Source: Salinicoccus sp. RF5
GTDB lineage: Bacteria > Bacillota > Bacilli > Staphylococcales > Salinicoccaceae
Direction: 5' to 3'
Assembly: GCF_020786625.1 (NCBI RefSeq)
Contig: NZ_JAJGRC010000001.1
Location: 1,266,946 to 1,330,945, forward strand
Length of the DNA stretch: 64,000 nt
This document shows, piece by piece, positions 9,730 through 18,656 of this stretch. A program made the position numbers and the translations under genes. Numbering within the stretch: position 1 is the stretch's first letter; each line of letters starts with the position of its first letter. A model generated the notes under the pieces. It was not told where the DNA came from. It saw nothing but the letters and a program-made list of their open reading frames with translations, and did not search any database.

Positions 9730-11736
9730 CTATTTGATGCCGATCATATAGTGTGTATCAGCGGCAGCATTCCTTTCCATTTCAGGACCGAATTGCTGCA
9801 TGAATGCAGGTGAGTACAACAGCACCTGATCTGCAGCCGCATCCAATTCCCCTTCGTTTAAGGTCTCCATGACTTCAGCGCGGTCGCCATCCCCCAATTC
9901 CTCCAAAGGATACGCTTCATTCAATTCATCGAATGAAAGGGTCTGATAATCTGAGAAGAAGTCCTCTTTTTCATCATTGGACAGTGAGATTGTATGCATT
10001 GTCCGGCTGTCCGTCGCTCCAAGGAAGTCTGCTATATCCTGATCTTTTTCCACTACATCCAGAACCGCAGGGTTATAGATGGATGCCCGGCCCTGGTAAT
10101 GATTCAATTCGAAGCCGACCGACACATTCACCATCGGAACATTCGTATTGCTGACCAAAGCAGGAATCTGCTCATCAATCCTGGGCGCATGTCTTTGATA
10201 GTCCTTGGCGAAGTCTGCTATTTCTTCAGAAGAATAAAGGGCCACATAGCCGTTCACGCCAGAAATTTCCATATTCCTTATATCTCCAGCATCGGTGATG
10301 TTATAGACGATATCATAGGATGTTGAAAAGCTGCTGCTGTTCAAGGTTTCGAGGAGGGTATCATATTGTGTGTTATTCAGTGTAATCGTTTCGTATCTTC
10401 TATTGACGTGATCCCCATCCTTCATCCGGTAGGTGATCTCGAGTGCCTCTCCATCATATTCATTGGTTCTTGGAGCCGACTGCCCGACTGCTGCCTGATG
10501 GAGGGAGAGGGTCTGGCCGATGACCTTAGGATCACTGATGAACATATAATCTTCACTCATCCCATCAGCACTGCCTTCACCGCTTCCATACATGCTCGCC
10601 CAGTGTGCGTTGATGCTGACACTGTCGACTTCCCCTTCCTCTGGAACATATGATGTATACTGCTGCCAACCGAAGACAAAGAAAATCCAGAAGAGGACTA
10701 TAGATACTGCAGTGATTACTAGGGAGCGCTTCCTGAACTGTATTTTTGCCGTACCCTGGAAGAACATTTCCTGAACAATATACGAAAATACCGCTCCGAT
10801 GATGAAGGCCAATATGAAGACGAGCGTCAGCCTAGGCAAAGCGAAGGAAATGGCAAGCCCGAGAAGAAGCATCCCTGAAATCGTGATGAAAGCAACCAGT
10901 ATATCCCGCACCCAAGTATTGGTGAAAGTATGATGGATATCCTCATTCCGGCTTCTATTGTAGATTACATAGGAGAACACGATCAATATTACGGCCAATA
11001 GGGACCATATTATCGTCTTCCATAGTATCAGTCCCTCCATGGCCTGCTGAACAGCAAAAATGGGGAATGTATTGTCCGTGACGACACTAAGCAGTCCCCC
11101 TCCACCTGTAGTCGGAGCAGTGACGATCCCATCATAAAGCATGTCTGCCACCGCTACGGTCAGCCCCCAGAAGACAAGGGGCAGAAAGAAGACGATGATG
11201 ACCAGCTGCATATGGACGAATATGCTGTTCACAAGAAAACCGAGGAAGACAGCCGATGCAAAGACGACGATCAGTACAAATAGGGTGTAGAAGAACCACT
11301 CCACAATCTGCATGAAGGAGATCTCAAAAGCCAAAAAGTACCTTTCAAAAAATAGGATGAAGGCTGTTACTGCTAGCGGCACGATGATATTGATGATTCC
11401 CGCAGTCAGTGCATGGGTGAGCAGTCCTCCCCTTCTGATCGGCAGGCTGTGCATGAAATCGACTGAAGCCTCCCTATTTTTGTAGTTGAAGAGGAACATC
11501 ACCATAAACAGCACATAAAGCATGCCACCGGCAAGCTGGAAACCAATCATCATATCCAATGGGTTTTCCGGCAGGGCTCTCCTGCCGCCCATCATTTCGA
11601 AATTTGATGATGCAATCCATAGTGCCAAAGGCTGGATCAGTACATTTCCGATGATGAACAGTACCGTCAGCCAGAATATTCCACCCATGAAATGATTGAG
11701 CAGCGTCCTATTCAACAATGATGTTGCTGATTTCAT
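9730..11736 (-). CDS. Large ABC transporter permease with C-terminal soluble domain (YtrC/DUF6449-like)
   Basis: 668-aa membrane protein. The N-terminal half (to ~residue 365) has about ten hydrophobic helices, including a 'VDFMHSLPIRRGGLL' loop seen in ABC-2/YtrC permeases. The C-terminal ~300 residues are soluble, acidic and probably extracytoplasmic, with 'ISDPKVIGQTLSLHQAAV' and 'NNTQYDTLLETL'. Start 11736 (GGGGG at 9 nt) is preferred; ATG 11757 is possible. It overlaps the ATPase gene by 29 bp. Together with the GntR regulator it forms a Ytr-like exporter operon, a class induced by cell-wall-active antibiotics in Bacillus and Staphylococcus. Substrate unknown. Confidence 0.85.
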   Translation of the reverse strand: MKSATSLLNRTLLNHFMGGIFWLTVLFIIGNVLIQPLALWIASSNFEMMGGRRALPENPLDMMIGFQLAGGMLYVLFMVMFLFNYKNREASVDFMHSLPIRRGGLLTHALTAGIINIIVPLAVTAFILFFERYFLAFEISFMQIVEWFFYTLFVLIVVFASAVFLGFLVNSIFVHMQLVIIVFFLPLVFWGLTVAVADMLYDGIVTAPTTGGGGLLSVVTDNTFPIFAVQQAMEGLILWKTIIWSLLAVILIVFSYVIYNRSRNEDIHHTFTNTWVRDILVAFITISGMLLLGLAISFALPRLTLVFILAFIIGAVFSYIVQEMFFQGTAKIQFRKRSLVITAVSIVLFWIFFVFGWQQYTSYVPEEGEVDSVSINAHWASMYGSGEGSADGMSEDYMFISDPKVIGQTLSLHQAAVGQSAPRTNEYDGEALEITYRMKDGDHVNRRYETITLNNTQYDTLLETLNSSSFSTSYDIVYNITDAGDIRNMEISGVNGYVALYSSEEIADFAKDYQRHAPRIDEQIPALVSNTNVPMVNVSVGFELNHYQGRASIYNPAVLDVVEKDQDIADFLGATDSRTMHTISLSNDEKEDFFSDYQTLSFDELNEAYPLEELGDGDRAEVMETLNEGELDAAADQVLLYSPAFMQQFGPEMERNAAADTHYMIGIK

Positions 11737-12613
11737 AGCCTTTTTCCCCCATTTCATAAGCGAATATCTCTTCCAGTGATAAAGGCAGGATATCGTACAT
11801 CAACGGATGATATTTCGTCACCTTCTCTTCGATATGCTTCATATCGCCTTTGATGATGCATGTGAGGACTCGTCCCTTCACTTCATGATGGACGACGCCC
11901 ATATCCCTGTAGAAGCGTTCATCCGGAAGTGTGTTGAAGGCGATCTGCAGCTTGCAGTGGGAGCCTTTGACTTCATTCAGGTCGCGATGGAACAGGAGTT
12001 TCCCCTCATGCATGATGGAGACGGAATCACATAAATCCTCCATCTCCCTCAAGTTATGGCTGGAGGCGATGACCGTCATGTCATGGTTCGCGATATCCTG
12101 CATCATGATGTTCTTCACCTGACGGCGGACTATCGGGTCGAGGCCATCGAAAGGCTCATCCAGTAGCAGCACTTTTGGCCGTGCTGAGAATGCCAGGACA
12201 AACGATGCCTGACGCTTCATCCCTTTGGAGAGCTGCGAAAGCGGCTTCTTTATATCCAGGCTGAAATGTGCCGCTAGCTGTACAAAACGCTTCTGTGACC
12301 ATCTGGGATACATCGACTTGTAGAACCGTCCCATGGTCTTCAGCGTGGCACCATTGAAAAAATAGGGGATGTCATTGATGAACATTACATCATCCTTGAT
12401 GTCAGGATTCTCGAACACGGGGACACCATCATACAGCACCTCTCCCGCATCCGGCTTATATATGCCGCTGAGCAGTTTCATGAAGGTGGTTTTACCTGCG
12501 CCATTGGAGCCGAGAAGGCCATGGATGGTGCCTGAAGTGACAGTCAATGTAACGGTGTCGACCGCCTTCTGTCTGCTGAATGCCTTATCCAGCTGCCTAG
12601 TCTCGAGATTCAT
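11708..12613 (-). CDS. ABC transporter ATP-binding protein, YtrB-like
   Basis: 301-aa ATPase partner of the large permease. ATG 12613 follows GGAG at 8 nt. Walker A is GSNGAGKT. The signature is degenerate, 'LSKGMKRQASFVLAFSA', with LSKGM instead of LSGGQ as in other YtrB/BcrA-type exporters. Walker B is 'VLLLDEPFDGLDP' and the switch is 'ASSHNLREMEDL'. It overlaps the regulator gene upstream by 17 bp and the permease downstream, so the three are tightly coupled. Confidence 0.9.
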   Translation of the reverse strand: MNLETRQLDKAFSRQKAVDTVTLTVTSGTIHGLLGSNGAGKTTFMKLLSGIYKPDAGEVLYDGVPVFENPDIKDDVMFINDIPYFFNGATLKTMGRFYKSMYPRWSQKRFVQLAAHFSLDIKKPLSQLSKGMKRQASFVLAFSARPKVLLLDEPFDGLDPIVRRQVKNIMMQDIANHDMTVIASSHNLREMEDLCDSVSIMHEGKLLFHRDLNEVKGSHCKLQIAFNTLPDERFYRDMGVVHHEVKGRVLTCIIKGDMKHIEEKVTKYHPLMYDILPLSLEEIFAYEMGEKGYEISNIIVE

Positions 12614-12989
12614 CTTCTTTTCTCCTTTCCTCTTCCAATTGTTCAATCAGCTTGATGAGCTGCCTCTTGGATGCGCCAAGATAGAGCAGTTCACTGGTCA
12701 CCTGTTCAAAATTGCGGGTGAGCGACTCGATCTTCCTTTCGTTTTCATGTCCTTCCACACGACCGACGAAGCTTCCTTTGCCAGGCAGGGAGTAGATGTA
12801 ACCTTCCCTCTCCAGTTCACGGTAGGCCTTCTGAATCGTGTTCGGGTTGATCGTCAATTCCTGTGCGAGACTTCTGACTGAAGGAAGCTTCTCATCCGGC
12901 TTTATGACGCCCTGTATGATGAGCTGCTTTACTTTGTCGACAAGCTGTTCGTATATGGGCACACGGCTTTTAAGATCCAAGTTGATCAC
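12597..12989 (-). CDS. GntR-family (YtrA subfamily) repressor
   Basis: 130-aa regulator starting at GTG 12989, with GAGG 7 nt upstream. The N-terminal winged HTH has 'RVPIYEQLVDKVKQLIIQGVIKPDEKLPSVRSLAQELTINPNTIQKAYRELEREGYIYSLPGKGSFV', the YtrA signature. A short C-terminal helical dimerisation tail follows instead of a large effector domain. It is the first gene of the operon it most likely represses; a palindromic operator sits over the promoter. PmtR of S. aureus is in the same subfamily, but the operon content here matches Ytr better than Pmt. Confidence 0.92.
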   Translation of the reverse strand: MINLDLKSRVPIYEQLVDKVKQLIIQGVIKPDEKLPSVRSLAQELTINPNTIQKAYRELEREGYIYSLPGKGSFVGRVEGHENERKIESLTRNFEQVTSELLYLGASKRQLIKLIEQLEEERRKEDESRD

Positions 12990-13007
12990 CAGACTGCCTC
13001 CTCCCTA

Positions 13008-13030
13008 CTGTATTAATTATAATAATACAG
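13008..13030. promoter_or_regulatory. Palindromic operator of the YtrA-type repressor
   Basis: CTGTATTA-N7-TAATACAG is a perfect 8-bp-arm inverted repeat ending 18 bp before the GTG start. It overlaps -10-like TATAAT/TATTAT elements on the minus strand. This is the arrangement expected for autorepression by a GntR/YtrA dimer. Confidence 0.7.
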
Positions 13031-13049
13031 TTAATATGGATTAAACGCA

Positions 13050-13072
13050 ACAAAAAAACGCCCGAAGGCGTT
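13050..13072 (-). terminator. Terminator of the yebC-SDR unit
   Basis: Minus-strand AACGCC-TTCG-GGCGTT followed by T7. Short but strong (tetraloop), immediately after the SDR stop. Confidence 0.85.
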
Positions 13073-13077
13073 GATGA

Positions 13078-13851
13078 TCAGAGTGCATGGCCGGCGCCGC
13101 CATCTATATTAACAGCGTCCCCGCTGACATATGAAGCAAGGTCGGAACAGAGGAATGTGATGACATTGGCCGCTTCTTCCGTATCCCCGATCCTGCCGAG
13201 CGGAATATCATGTTTATCGAGCCTGGAATATTCCTCCCATGTAAGGTCAGGCGCCTCGTTTTTCCATTTTTCTTCTATCTGCTCGCTTCTGATGAGCCCG
13301 ATGCATACCGTATTCACCCGGATGCCGTACTTCCCGAGATCCTTGCTCATCGCCTTCGTCATCGCCATGCCTGCCGCACGGGATACCGACGTCGGCAGTG
13401 AGGAGGCAGGCGGCGTCTTGCCGAGGACCGCAGTGAGGTTGAGTATCGCTCCACCCTGTTTTTTCAGATGCGGCAGTGCGGCATTCGATATCCTGACCGC
13501 AGCCATCAGTTTGAGATCGAGATCCTGTTCCCAATCCGAAACAGACACTTCCTCGAATGGTTTTGCGAAGGAGCCGCCGGCATTATTGATGAGCACATCC
13601 AGCCGGCCGAACTTTTCAACCGTCTGTTCGATAATCTGCGATGCTGCTGCATCTTCCTTCACATCAGCAACAACATAGTCGACCTCCCCGAACCTGGAAA
13701 TCTCCTCCTTGGCCTCTTTAAGCCCCGCTTCACCTCTTGCGACGAGCATGACTTTCGCCCCAAGCTTCACCATCTGCTCGGCTGTCTTGCGTCCGATGCC
13801 CTTGCTGCTGCCCGTGATGACCGCTACCTTTCCCTCATATCCAAAATCCAT
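13078..13851 (-). CDS. SDR-family oxidoreductase (atypical active site)
   Basis: 257-aa Rossmann enzyme. ATG 13851 has AAAGGGGG at 9 nt. The cofactor motif is 'TGSSKGIGRK' and 'DVLINNAGGSF' is canonical. The catalytic region reads 'SLPTSVSRAAGMAMTKAM', with Tyr and Lys replaced by Thr and Arg at the YxxxK positions. Similar 'SVSRAAG/SVTRAAG' sequences exist in a recognised SDR subgroup, so this is probably a family trait. The C-terminus 'YVSGDAVNIDGGAGHAL' is typical. It lies 19 nt downstream of yebC in the same direction. Substrate unknown. Confidence 0.88.
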   Translation of the reverse strand: MDFGYEGKVAVITGSSKGIGRKTAEQMVKLGAKVMLVARGEAGLKEAKEEISRFGEVDYVVADVKEDAAASQIIEQTVEKFGRLDVLINNAGGSFAKPFEEVSVSDWEQDLDLKLMAAVRISNAALPHLKKQGGAILNLTAVLGKTPPASSLPTSVSRAAGMAMTKAMSKDLGKYGIRVNTVCIGLIRSEQIEEKWKNEAPDLTWEEYSRLDKHDIPLGRIGDTEEAANVITFLCSDLASYVSGDAVNIDGGAGHAL

Positions 13852-13870
13852 TGCTGTTATCCCCCTTTGA

Positions 13871-14590
13871 TTATTCACCCAGGTTGACGTTGTGGTAGAT
13901 GTTTGAAACATCTTCGAGGTCATCCAATGCCTCGATCAGCTTTTCAAACTGCTCCTGGGTCTCCTCTTCCAATGATACCTCATTCTGGGCAATCATCGTC
14001 TGTTCGGCGACTTCATAATCTTCCACACCCATCTCATCGAGTGCTTCCTTGATTTCATGGAAGGCCTGTGGCGTACCATAGACGACCGTGAAGCCGTTCT
14101 CCTCCGTCACATCTTCCACATCGACATCCTTCTCCATCAGCTCCATCATCGTGTCCTCCGGACCGAAGCCAGTGAACACAAATACAGATTTCGCATCGAA
14201 CATATAGCTTACCGCTCCGCTGACACCCATGTTGCCGCCGTTCTTGCCGAAAGCCGCACGCACATCTGAAGCGGTACGGTTCACATTATTCGTCAGTGCA
14301 TCCACGATGATCATCGTGCCTTCAGGACCGAAGCCTTCATAACGCAGCTCATCGAACGCTTCATCGTCACTGCCCTTCGCCTTGTCGATGGCCTTGTCTA
14401 TGATGTGCTTCGGCACGGAATAGGTCTTTGCCCGATCCAGTACAGCCTTCAATGCCTGGTTGCTCTCAGGGTTCGGTTCCCCCTTCTTGGCAGCGACATA
14501 GATCTCCCGCCCGAATTTCGCATTGACCCGGCTCGTATCCTTATCCTTCTGTGCTTTCTTCTCTTTGATATTATTCCATTTGCGTCCCAT
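13871..14590 (-). CDS. yebC: YebC/PmpR-family protein (TACO1-like)
   Basis: 239-aa member of the YebC/TACO1 family, associated with relief of ribosome stalling and, in some bacteria, with transcriptional regulation. The N-terminus '[21 protein letters not shown]' is the staphylococcal form. Conserved blocks '[23 protein letters not shown]' and '[18 protein letters not shown]' are present and length is normal. AAGGAAG precedes the ATG. The downstream SDR gene likely shares its transcript. Confidence 0.95.
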   Translation of the reverse strand: MGRKWNNIKEKKAQKDKDTSRVNAKFGREIYVAAKKGEPNPESNQALKAVLDRAKTYSVPKHIIDKAIDKAKGSDDEAFDELRYEGFGPEGTMIIVDALTNNVNRTASDVRAAFGKNGGNMGVSGAVSYMFDAKSVFVFTGFGPEDTMMELMEKDVDVEDVTEENGFTVVYGTPQAFHEIKEALDEMGVEDYEVAEQTMIAQNEVSLEEETQEQFEKLIEALDDLEDVSNIYHNVNLGE

Positions 14591-14645
14591 TCGTCATCTT
14601 CCTTTTTAGCTGGTTTATATCCTCTAATATATCATTTTATATCAT

Positions 14646-15260
14646 TCATCGCCTATTGTTAACGTACTGGTAGAGCCTGAGCAGCCTCTTGATGATGATC
14701 AGGAGGTTGATGAAGAGGTTGAAGCCCATTTCCCTCGGCCTGAATTTCTTGTTCTTCATACGGTTGAAGTCATACATCGTAAAGAGGATGTAGAGCACGA
14801 GACCCACTATCGTAATCACCAGTGTCATATACGGCAAGTTGATGAAGAAGTTGAGCAGGGAAGCGAATATGAGTATGAGCAATGCAACGAACAGGTACTT
14901 CCCCCAATGGGTGATGTCCCTCAGGAAGAAGTAGCCGATGAGTCCGAAGAAGACGAATACGATGATTCCAAGGAGTACTATACGGTAGAATATATCCGCC
15001 CCGAAATCCGCTATGAATGACTCGAACAGGCCGAATGACACCAGGCCGACCAGAAAGGCATAGAGATGGCTTATGATTGGGCCGCTATGGTTGAACCCCC
15101 TGACGAAAAGTGAAAGCATCAGCAGGCCGAACAGCACCATCGAAGCAGTCGGACGCCATTCCTCCGGCAGATACTGGCCGAAGTATGTCCCTATGCCGAA
15201 AATCACCCAATAATAAAGAAAATAAAGCCATACCAATCTATAGTTATGACGGTCCGTCAT
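14646..15260 (-). CDS. Bax inhibitor-1/YccA-like multi-pass membrane protein
   Basis: 204-aa protein with about seven hydrophobic helices. ATG 15260 follows GGAGGG. The last third, 'LVITIVGLVLYILFTMYDFNRMKN' followed by 'FNLFINLLIIIKRLLRLYQY', resembles the BI-1 pattern of an Asp in a late helix and a final 'FINLF..LLRL' helix. The similarity is moderate, so family placement is tentative. Possible role in ion or pH leak across the membrane. It appears monocistronic. Confidence 0.65.
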   Translation of the reverse strand: MTDRHNYRLVWLYFLYYWVIFGIGTYFGQYLPEEWRPTASMVLFGLLMLSLFVRGFNHSGPIISHLYAFLVGLVSFGLFESFIADFGADIFYRIVLLGIIVFVFFGLIGYFFLRDITHWGKYLFVALLILIFASLLNFFINLPYMTLVITIVGLVLYILFTMYDFNRMKNKKFRPREMGFNLFINLLIIIKRLLRLYQYVNNRR

Positions 15261-15384
15261 TTGAACACCCTCCATTTACTTTGCTTTAATACATTTTCTA
15301 TACCCCAGTTCGCCTAAAACAACCAGATCAGGTTTCCGTTCCATTACGTAAGGCTGCAGAATGTATTAGTAATGTTTTAATTAT

Positions 15385-15401
15385 ATTACAGTTGTATTAC
15401 A
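15385..15401 (-). promoter_or_regulatory. WalR box upstream of the LysM-CHAP gene
   Basis: Minus-strand TGTAAT-ACAAC-TGTAAT is a perfect match to the WalR/YycF direct-repeat consensus TGTWAH-N5-TGTWAH. It lies 146 bp upstream of a cell-wall hydrolase gene; orthologues such as sle1, ssaA and lytM are classic WalKR targets. The 286-nt gap has no ORF. Confidence 0.75.
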
Positions 15402-15460
15402 TTGCCCTATTTCCGCCATTTATTTGCTAAGATATGTTCTGTAAACATAGACAGCAAACT

Positions 15461-15503
15461 TTGGATTTCACATAAACATGCAACTTGGATTTCACATAAA
15501 CAT
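15461..15503 (+). repeat. Tandem 24-bp-period direct repeat in leader of the LysM-CHAP gene
   Basis: A 19-bp unit (TTGGATTTCACATAAACAT) occurs at 15461-15479 and again at 15485-15503. The distance to the start codon (15547) places it in the promoter or 5' UTR. No known operator matches. Confidence 0.7.
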
Positions 15504-15546
15504 ATATATATAATCTACAAACACAACTCAGGAGGATTACTCACTT

Positions 15547-16437
15547 ATGAAAAAAGTCATTACTGCTTTGACAGCAACAGCAGCCATCACTACATACGGA
15601 CTTTCAGACGATGCGGAAGCTTCTTCCTACAAAGTTCAAAGTGGCGACACACTTTGGAAGATTGCAAACCAGAACAGCGTATCCGTATCCCAGCTCAAGT
15701 CCTGGAACAACCTTTCTTCTGATATGATCTACGTAAATCAGACGATCAAGACCAGCTCAAGCAGCAGCTCTTCAAGCTCCAGCAGTTCTTCAAGTTCTTC
15801 AAGCTCTGCAAGCACCAGCAGCTCTAGCTCTACAGGTGGTACATATACAGTTAAATCCGGCGACACTCTCAGCAAGATTGCGAGAGCGCACGGCATGAAC
15901 TACAGGACATTGATGAACATAAACAACATTTCTTCCCATCTCATATACCCAGGACAGAAACTGTCCGTAAGCGGCAGCAGCTCAAGCAGCAGCTCTTCAA
16001 GTTCTGAAAGCACTAGCAGCTCTTCAAGTTCTGCGAGCAGCAGCTCTACAACACAGAACGTTTCAGCACCGGCACCAACAAGCGTTTCATACGGCACCAA
16101 CCACTACTACTGGGGCGACTGCACATGGTATGTTTTCGAACGCCGCCAGCAGCTCGGCAAACCGGTTGGCAACAATTGGGGCAACGCATACGACTGGGAT
16201 AACAGAGCAAGAAGCGCAGGCTACAGAGTCAACAACTCTCCATCCGTCGGTGCAATCATGCAGGCGAATGCATGGACCAACTACGCTTGGGGCCTTGGCC
16301 ACGTAGCAGTTGTTGAAAGAATCAACTCCAATGGCTCCATCCTCGTTTCCGAAATGAACTTCGGCAGCGGCAAAGGTGTCAAAACCTTCAGGACCATCAG
16401 TGCTTCCCAAGTTTCTGGACATAACTTCATCCACTAA
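15547..16437 (+). CDS. Secreted cell-wall amidase/endopeptidase: two LysM plus CHAP (Sle1/SsaA-like)
   Basis: 296-aa exported peptidoglycan hydrolase. Signal peptide residues 1-25 (cut after AEA). LysM repeats are at ~28-69 ('[13 protein letters not shown]') and ~99-141 ('[13 protein letters not shown]'), each followed by a Ser-rich linker. The C-terminal CHAP domain spans ~175-296 with nucleophile Cys192 ('GDCTWYV') and His252 ('GLGHVAVVE'). The layout matches staphylococcal Sle1 (Aaa), which splits daughter cells, but with two LysM modules instead of three. A GGAGG site precedes the ATG. The perfect WalR box argues for WalKR control. Confidence 0.95.
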   Translation: MKKVITALTATAAITTYGLSDDAEASSYKVQSGDTLWKIANQNSVSVSQLKSWNNLSSDMIYVNQTIKTSSSSSSSSSSSSSSSSSSASTSSSSSTGGTYTVKSGDTLSKIARAHGMNYRTLMNINNISSHLIYPGQKLSVSGSSSSSSSSSSESTSSSSSSASSSSTTQNVSAPAPTSVSYGTNHYYWGDCTWYVFERRQQLGKPVGNNWGNAYDWDNRARSAGYRVNNSPSVGAIMQANAWTNYAWGLGHVAVVERINSNGSILVSEMNFGSGKGVKTFRTISASQVSGHNFIH

Positions 16438-16453
16438 TAAAGCATTGAATCAT

Positions 16454-16494
16454 AAAAAGAGTGCAGCTCCCTTCCGGGAAGCTGCACTCTTTTT
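16454..16494. terminator. Bidirectional terminator
   Basis: AAAAAGAGTGCAGCT ... AGCTGCACTCTTTTT stem closed by CCC-TTCC-GGG with one bulge. It separates the converging hydrolase and Rossmann-protein genes. Confidence 0.88.
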
Positions 16495-17409
16495 CTATTC
16501 CCCGTTGTATGGGCGGTTATGCGATCCCGGGGCTTCATTGTTGATGGTCATCTCCACCTGATATATACGGTTGACCAGTGTATACAGGGGGGCCTGGGTG
16601 AGCAGATAGACGGCCCATGGGGATTTTGGCTCGAAGTCATGCAGCGCCATGATGAACTCCTCGCGTCCGGGCAATTCCCTGAACTCCAGGCGGGGTGTCT
16701 TGTTCGACATCCGCTTCGACAGGCCGCCGCCCTGTATCCTGTATATTTCCACACCATTATAGCTTCTTTGCGCATCGTATTCCACAACCAGCGCTGGGCT
16801 GTCCATCTTCGCAAAACGGATTTTTATGAGGTGTCTGTCGTATTCTACATTGATCAGGTCATACAGGATTTCATTCAGCCACTCAAAATAGTACCTTCCC
16901 ACATCTCTGATGTGCCAGCCGGCCGGCAGTGGAGCCCTCTGCACACTTCTGACACTGTTGTAGTCGGACGCCTTATACGATAGGGTTTTCCCGTACCTCT
17001 TGACGGGTGTCTGGGTAATCTTGACTTCCGTGCCATAGGCACCAAGGACCTCGGCTGTATATTCACTGCTGACTTCATCCGCAACAAAGATGATCTGTTC
17101 CACTTCCCTTATCTGGGAGGCACGGGCGATATTGTCTGCCAGAAGTATATAGAGGTCCTCAAACCTGCCCTGTGTCTGACGGTTGAGCCTCATTATCGGA
17201 TCCTCGAAGAATATCACAATGTCGATCCCCCTCAAAGCCTCTTCCACTTCCGGGAGTATGAACAGATCCTTCTTCAGAAAGGTGACATCGAGATTCTTAT
17301 CGTCCTGATTGGCGCTCGAGAATGCATAGAGGTTGAATGACCCCTTCAATTCCCTGTAGAGATTCTGGCCGATTCTGCCATTCACACCCATTAATAGGAC
17401 ATTTTTCAC
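16495..17409 (-). CDS. NAD(P)-binding Rossmann protein, nucleoside-diphosphate-sugar-epimerase-like
   Basis: 304 aa from a GTG start at 17409 (AAGGAAG, 9 nt). The N-terminus 'VLLMGVNGRIGQNLYREL' is a GxxGxxG dinucleotide-binding loop of the extended-SDR/NmrA type. The following 'GIDIVIFFEDPIMR' strand and 'EQIIFVADEVS' fit the fold. The catalytic YxxxK is not evident, and the C-terminal ~130 residues ('YDRHLIKIRFAKMDSPALVVEYDA') are not recognised. It may be a sensor or non-enzymatic member. It follows the MFS gene on the same strand after ~29 nt. Confidence 0.6.
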   Translation of the reverse strand: MKNVLLMGVNGRIGQNLYRELKGSFNLYAFSSANQDDKNLDVTFLKKDLFILPEVEEALRGIDIVIFFEDPIMRLNRQTQGRFEDLYILLADNIARASQIREVEQIIFVADEVSSEYTAEVLGAYGTEVKITQTPVKRYGKTLSYKASDYNSVRSVQRAPLPAGWHIRDVGRYYFEWLNEILYDLINVEYDRHLIKIRFAKMDSPALVVEYDAQRSYNGVEIYRIQGGGLSKRMSNKTPRLEFRELPGREEFIMALHDFEPKSPWAVYLLTQAPLYTLVNRIYQVEMTINNEAPGSHNRPYNGE

Positions 17410-17438
17410 TTTATCACTTCCTTAGACAACTTATTTCC

Positions 17439-18587
17439 CTAAAATGTCTGTTTGAATCCACTCTTTTCATGTGCAGCATAGATTGCAGCAAGCAGCATGA
17501 TGAGCATCAATCCGATGAACAGGAAGGGGGTCTCGAAATATGTGGCGAATATACCGGAAAGGTAGGATCCCGCCACAGACCCAAGGGAAAAGAATGAATA
17601 GAATATTCCATTTGCCTTCCCCCGCTCATGCATCTCCGTATTCTGTCCGATGATCTTGTTCATCGATGGGAAGATGAAGCTGAATCCGATGCCATATATG
17701 ACCATCGTAGTATAGATGAGGGACACGGTCGGCACGAAATGCAGAAAGATCATTGCTGCCCCCACGATGAATATTCCTGTGGAGACGAGGGCGACCGGAC
17801 TGTACTTCGAGTATATCCGGTTGACCGGCGTGGCAAAGACCAGGATGGCCACGATGCCAAAGACACTCAGCATGGCTCCTGTCGTCTGGTCAGACAATCC
17901 GACTGCTGCCACTTTCAATGGAAGACCGAATGCAAGGGAACCGTTTGAGACCATCAGCGTGAAAGCGGAGATATAGGCGACGATCAGAGAGGGGCGGGTG
18001 ATGATCTGTCCATAGTTCGTCGCATAATGGATTTCCCGGCTCTGCTCCGTCGTACTCTCCTTCACTGTAATGAAGATCAGCAGGATTCCGAATACGAATA
18101 TTCCCGACATGACGAGATACACCATCTGATAGCTCGTCTGGCTCGAAATGATGCCGCCGAGTGCAGGCCCAAGTACGGCTGCCGTGCCGATCGAGACGCC
18201 CGTCAGGGCCATCGATCTGCCGATGGCTTTCCTTTTCGATATATCTGCCACCAGGCTGAATGCAGCAGGCGTCAGCAGGCCGCTTGAGAATCCGTGCACT
18301 ACACGGATGAGGATCAGCAGCCCGACAGTGGGCACTATCGTGTACGTAAGCAGTATGACCACCTGCAGACCCATGCCGAGGAGAAGCATATTCCTGCGTC
18401 CGAACTTATCGGAAAAAAAACCTCCAAAAACGTTTCCCACCATGTTGAAAAGGGAATAAATTGCTACTATGATGCCTGCCGTATACTCATCCGCACCGAG
18501 TGAAATAGCGAACGGAGTGATGATCGGCAGCTGGACGAACAGATCCAGAAAACAGATGACTATGATTAGGTACAAAAATTTATTCAT
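17439..18587 (-). CDS. MFS transporter, DHA1 family
   Basis: 382-aa, 12-helix facilitator. The motif A 'GGFFSDKFGRRNMLLLG' and helix-5 antiporter motif region 'GVSIGTAAVLGPALGG' identify a DHA1 proton-drug/metabolite antiporter; substrate unknown. An AAAGGAT site precedes the ATG. The downstream Rossmann gene may be co-transcribed. The divergent K+ channel gene starts 70 bp upstream. Confidence 0.88.
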   Translation of the reverse strand: MNKFLYLIIVICFLDLFVQLPIITPFAISLGADEYTAGIIVAIYSLFNMVGNVFGGFFSDKFGRRNMLLLGMGLQVVILLTYTIVPTVGLLILIRVVHGFSSGLLTPAAFSLVADISKRKAIGRSMALTGVSIGTAAVLGPALGGIISSQTSYQMVYLVMSGIFVFGILLIFITVKESTTEQSREIHYATNYGQIITRPSLIVAYISAFTLMVSNGSLAFGLPLKVAAVGLSDQTTGAMLSVFGIVAILVFATPVNRIYSKYSPVALVSTGIFIVGAAMIFLHFVPTVSLIYTTMVIYGIGFSFIFPSMNKIIGQNTEMHERGKANGIFYSFFSLGSVAGSYLSGIFATYFETPFLFIGLMLIMLLAAIYAAHEKSGFKQTF

Positions 18588-18656
18588 GACCAGTATCCTT
18601 TTTTCTTATTATCGTATCTATCATTATATACAATTTTTCACTTTTGGGGGAATTTG

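Noticed and set aside
15461..15503. CRISPR-like repeats
   Set aside because: Only two copies of a 19-bp unit separated by 5 bp; no spacer array or cas genes anywhere in the window.
15760..16050. Ser-codon repeats as a possible assembly artefact
   Set aside because: Codons are mixed (AGC/TCT/TCA/TCC) and the frame is intact. Ser-rich linkers are normal in staphylococcal LysM-CHAP proteins.
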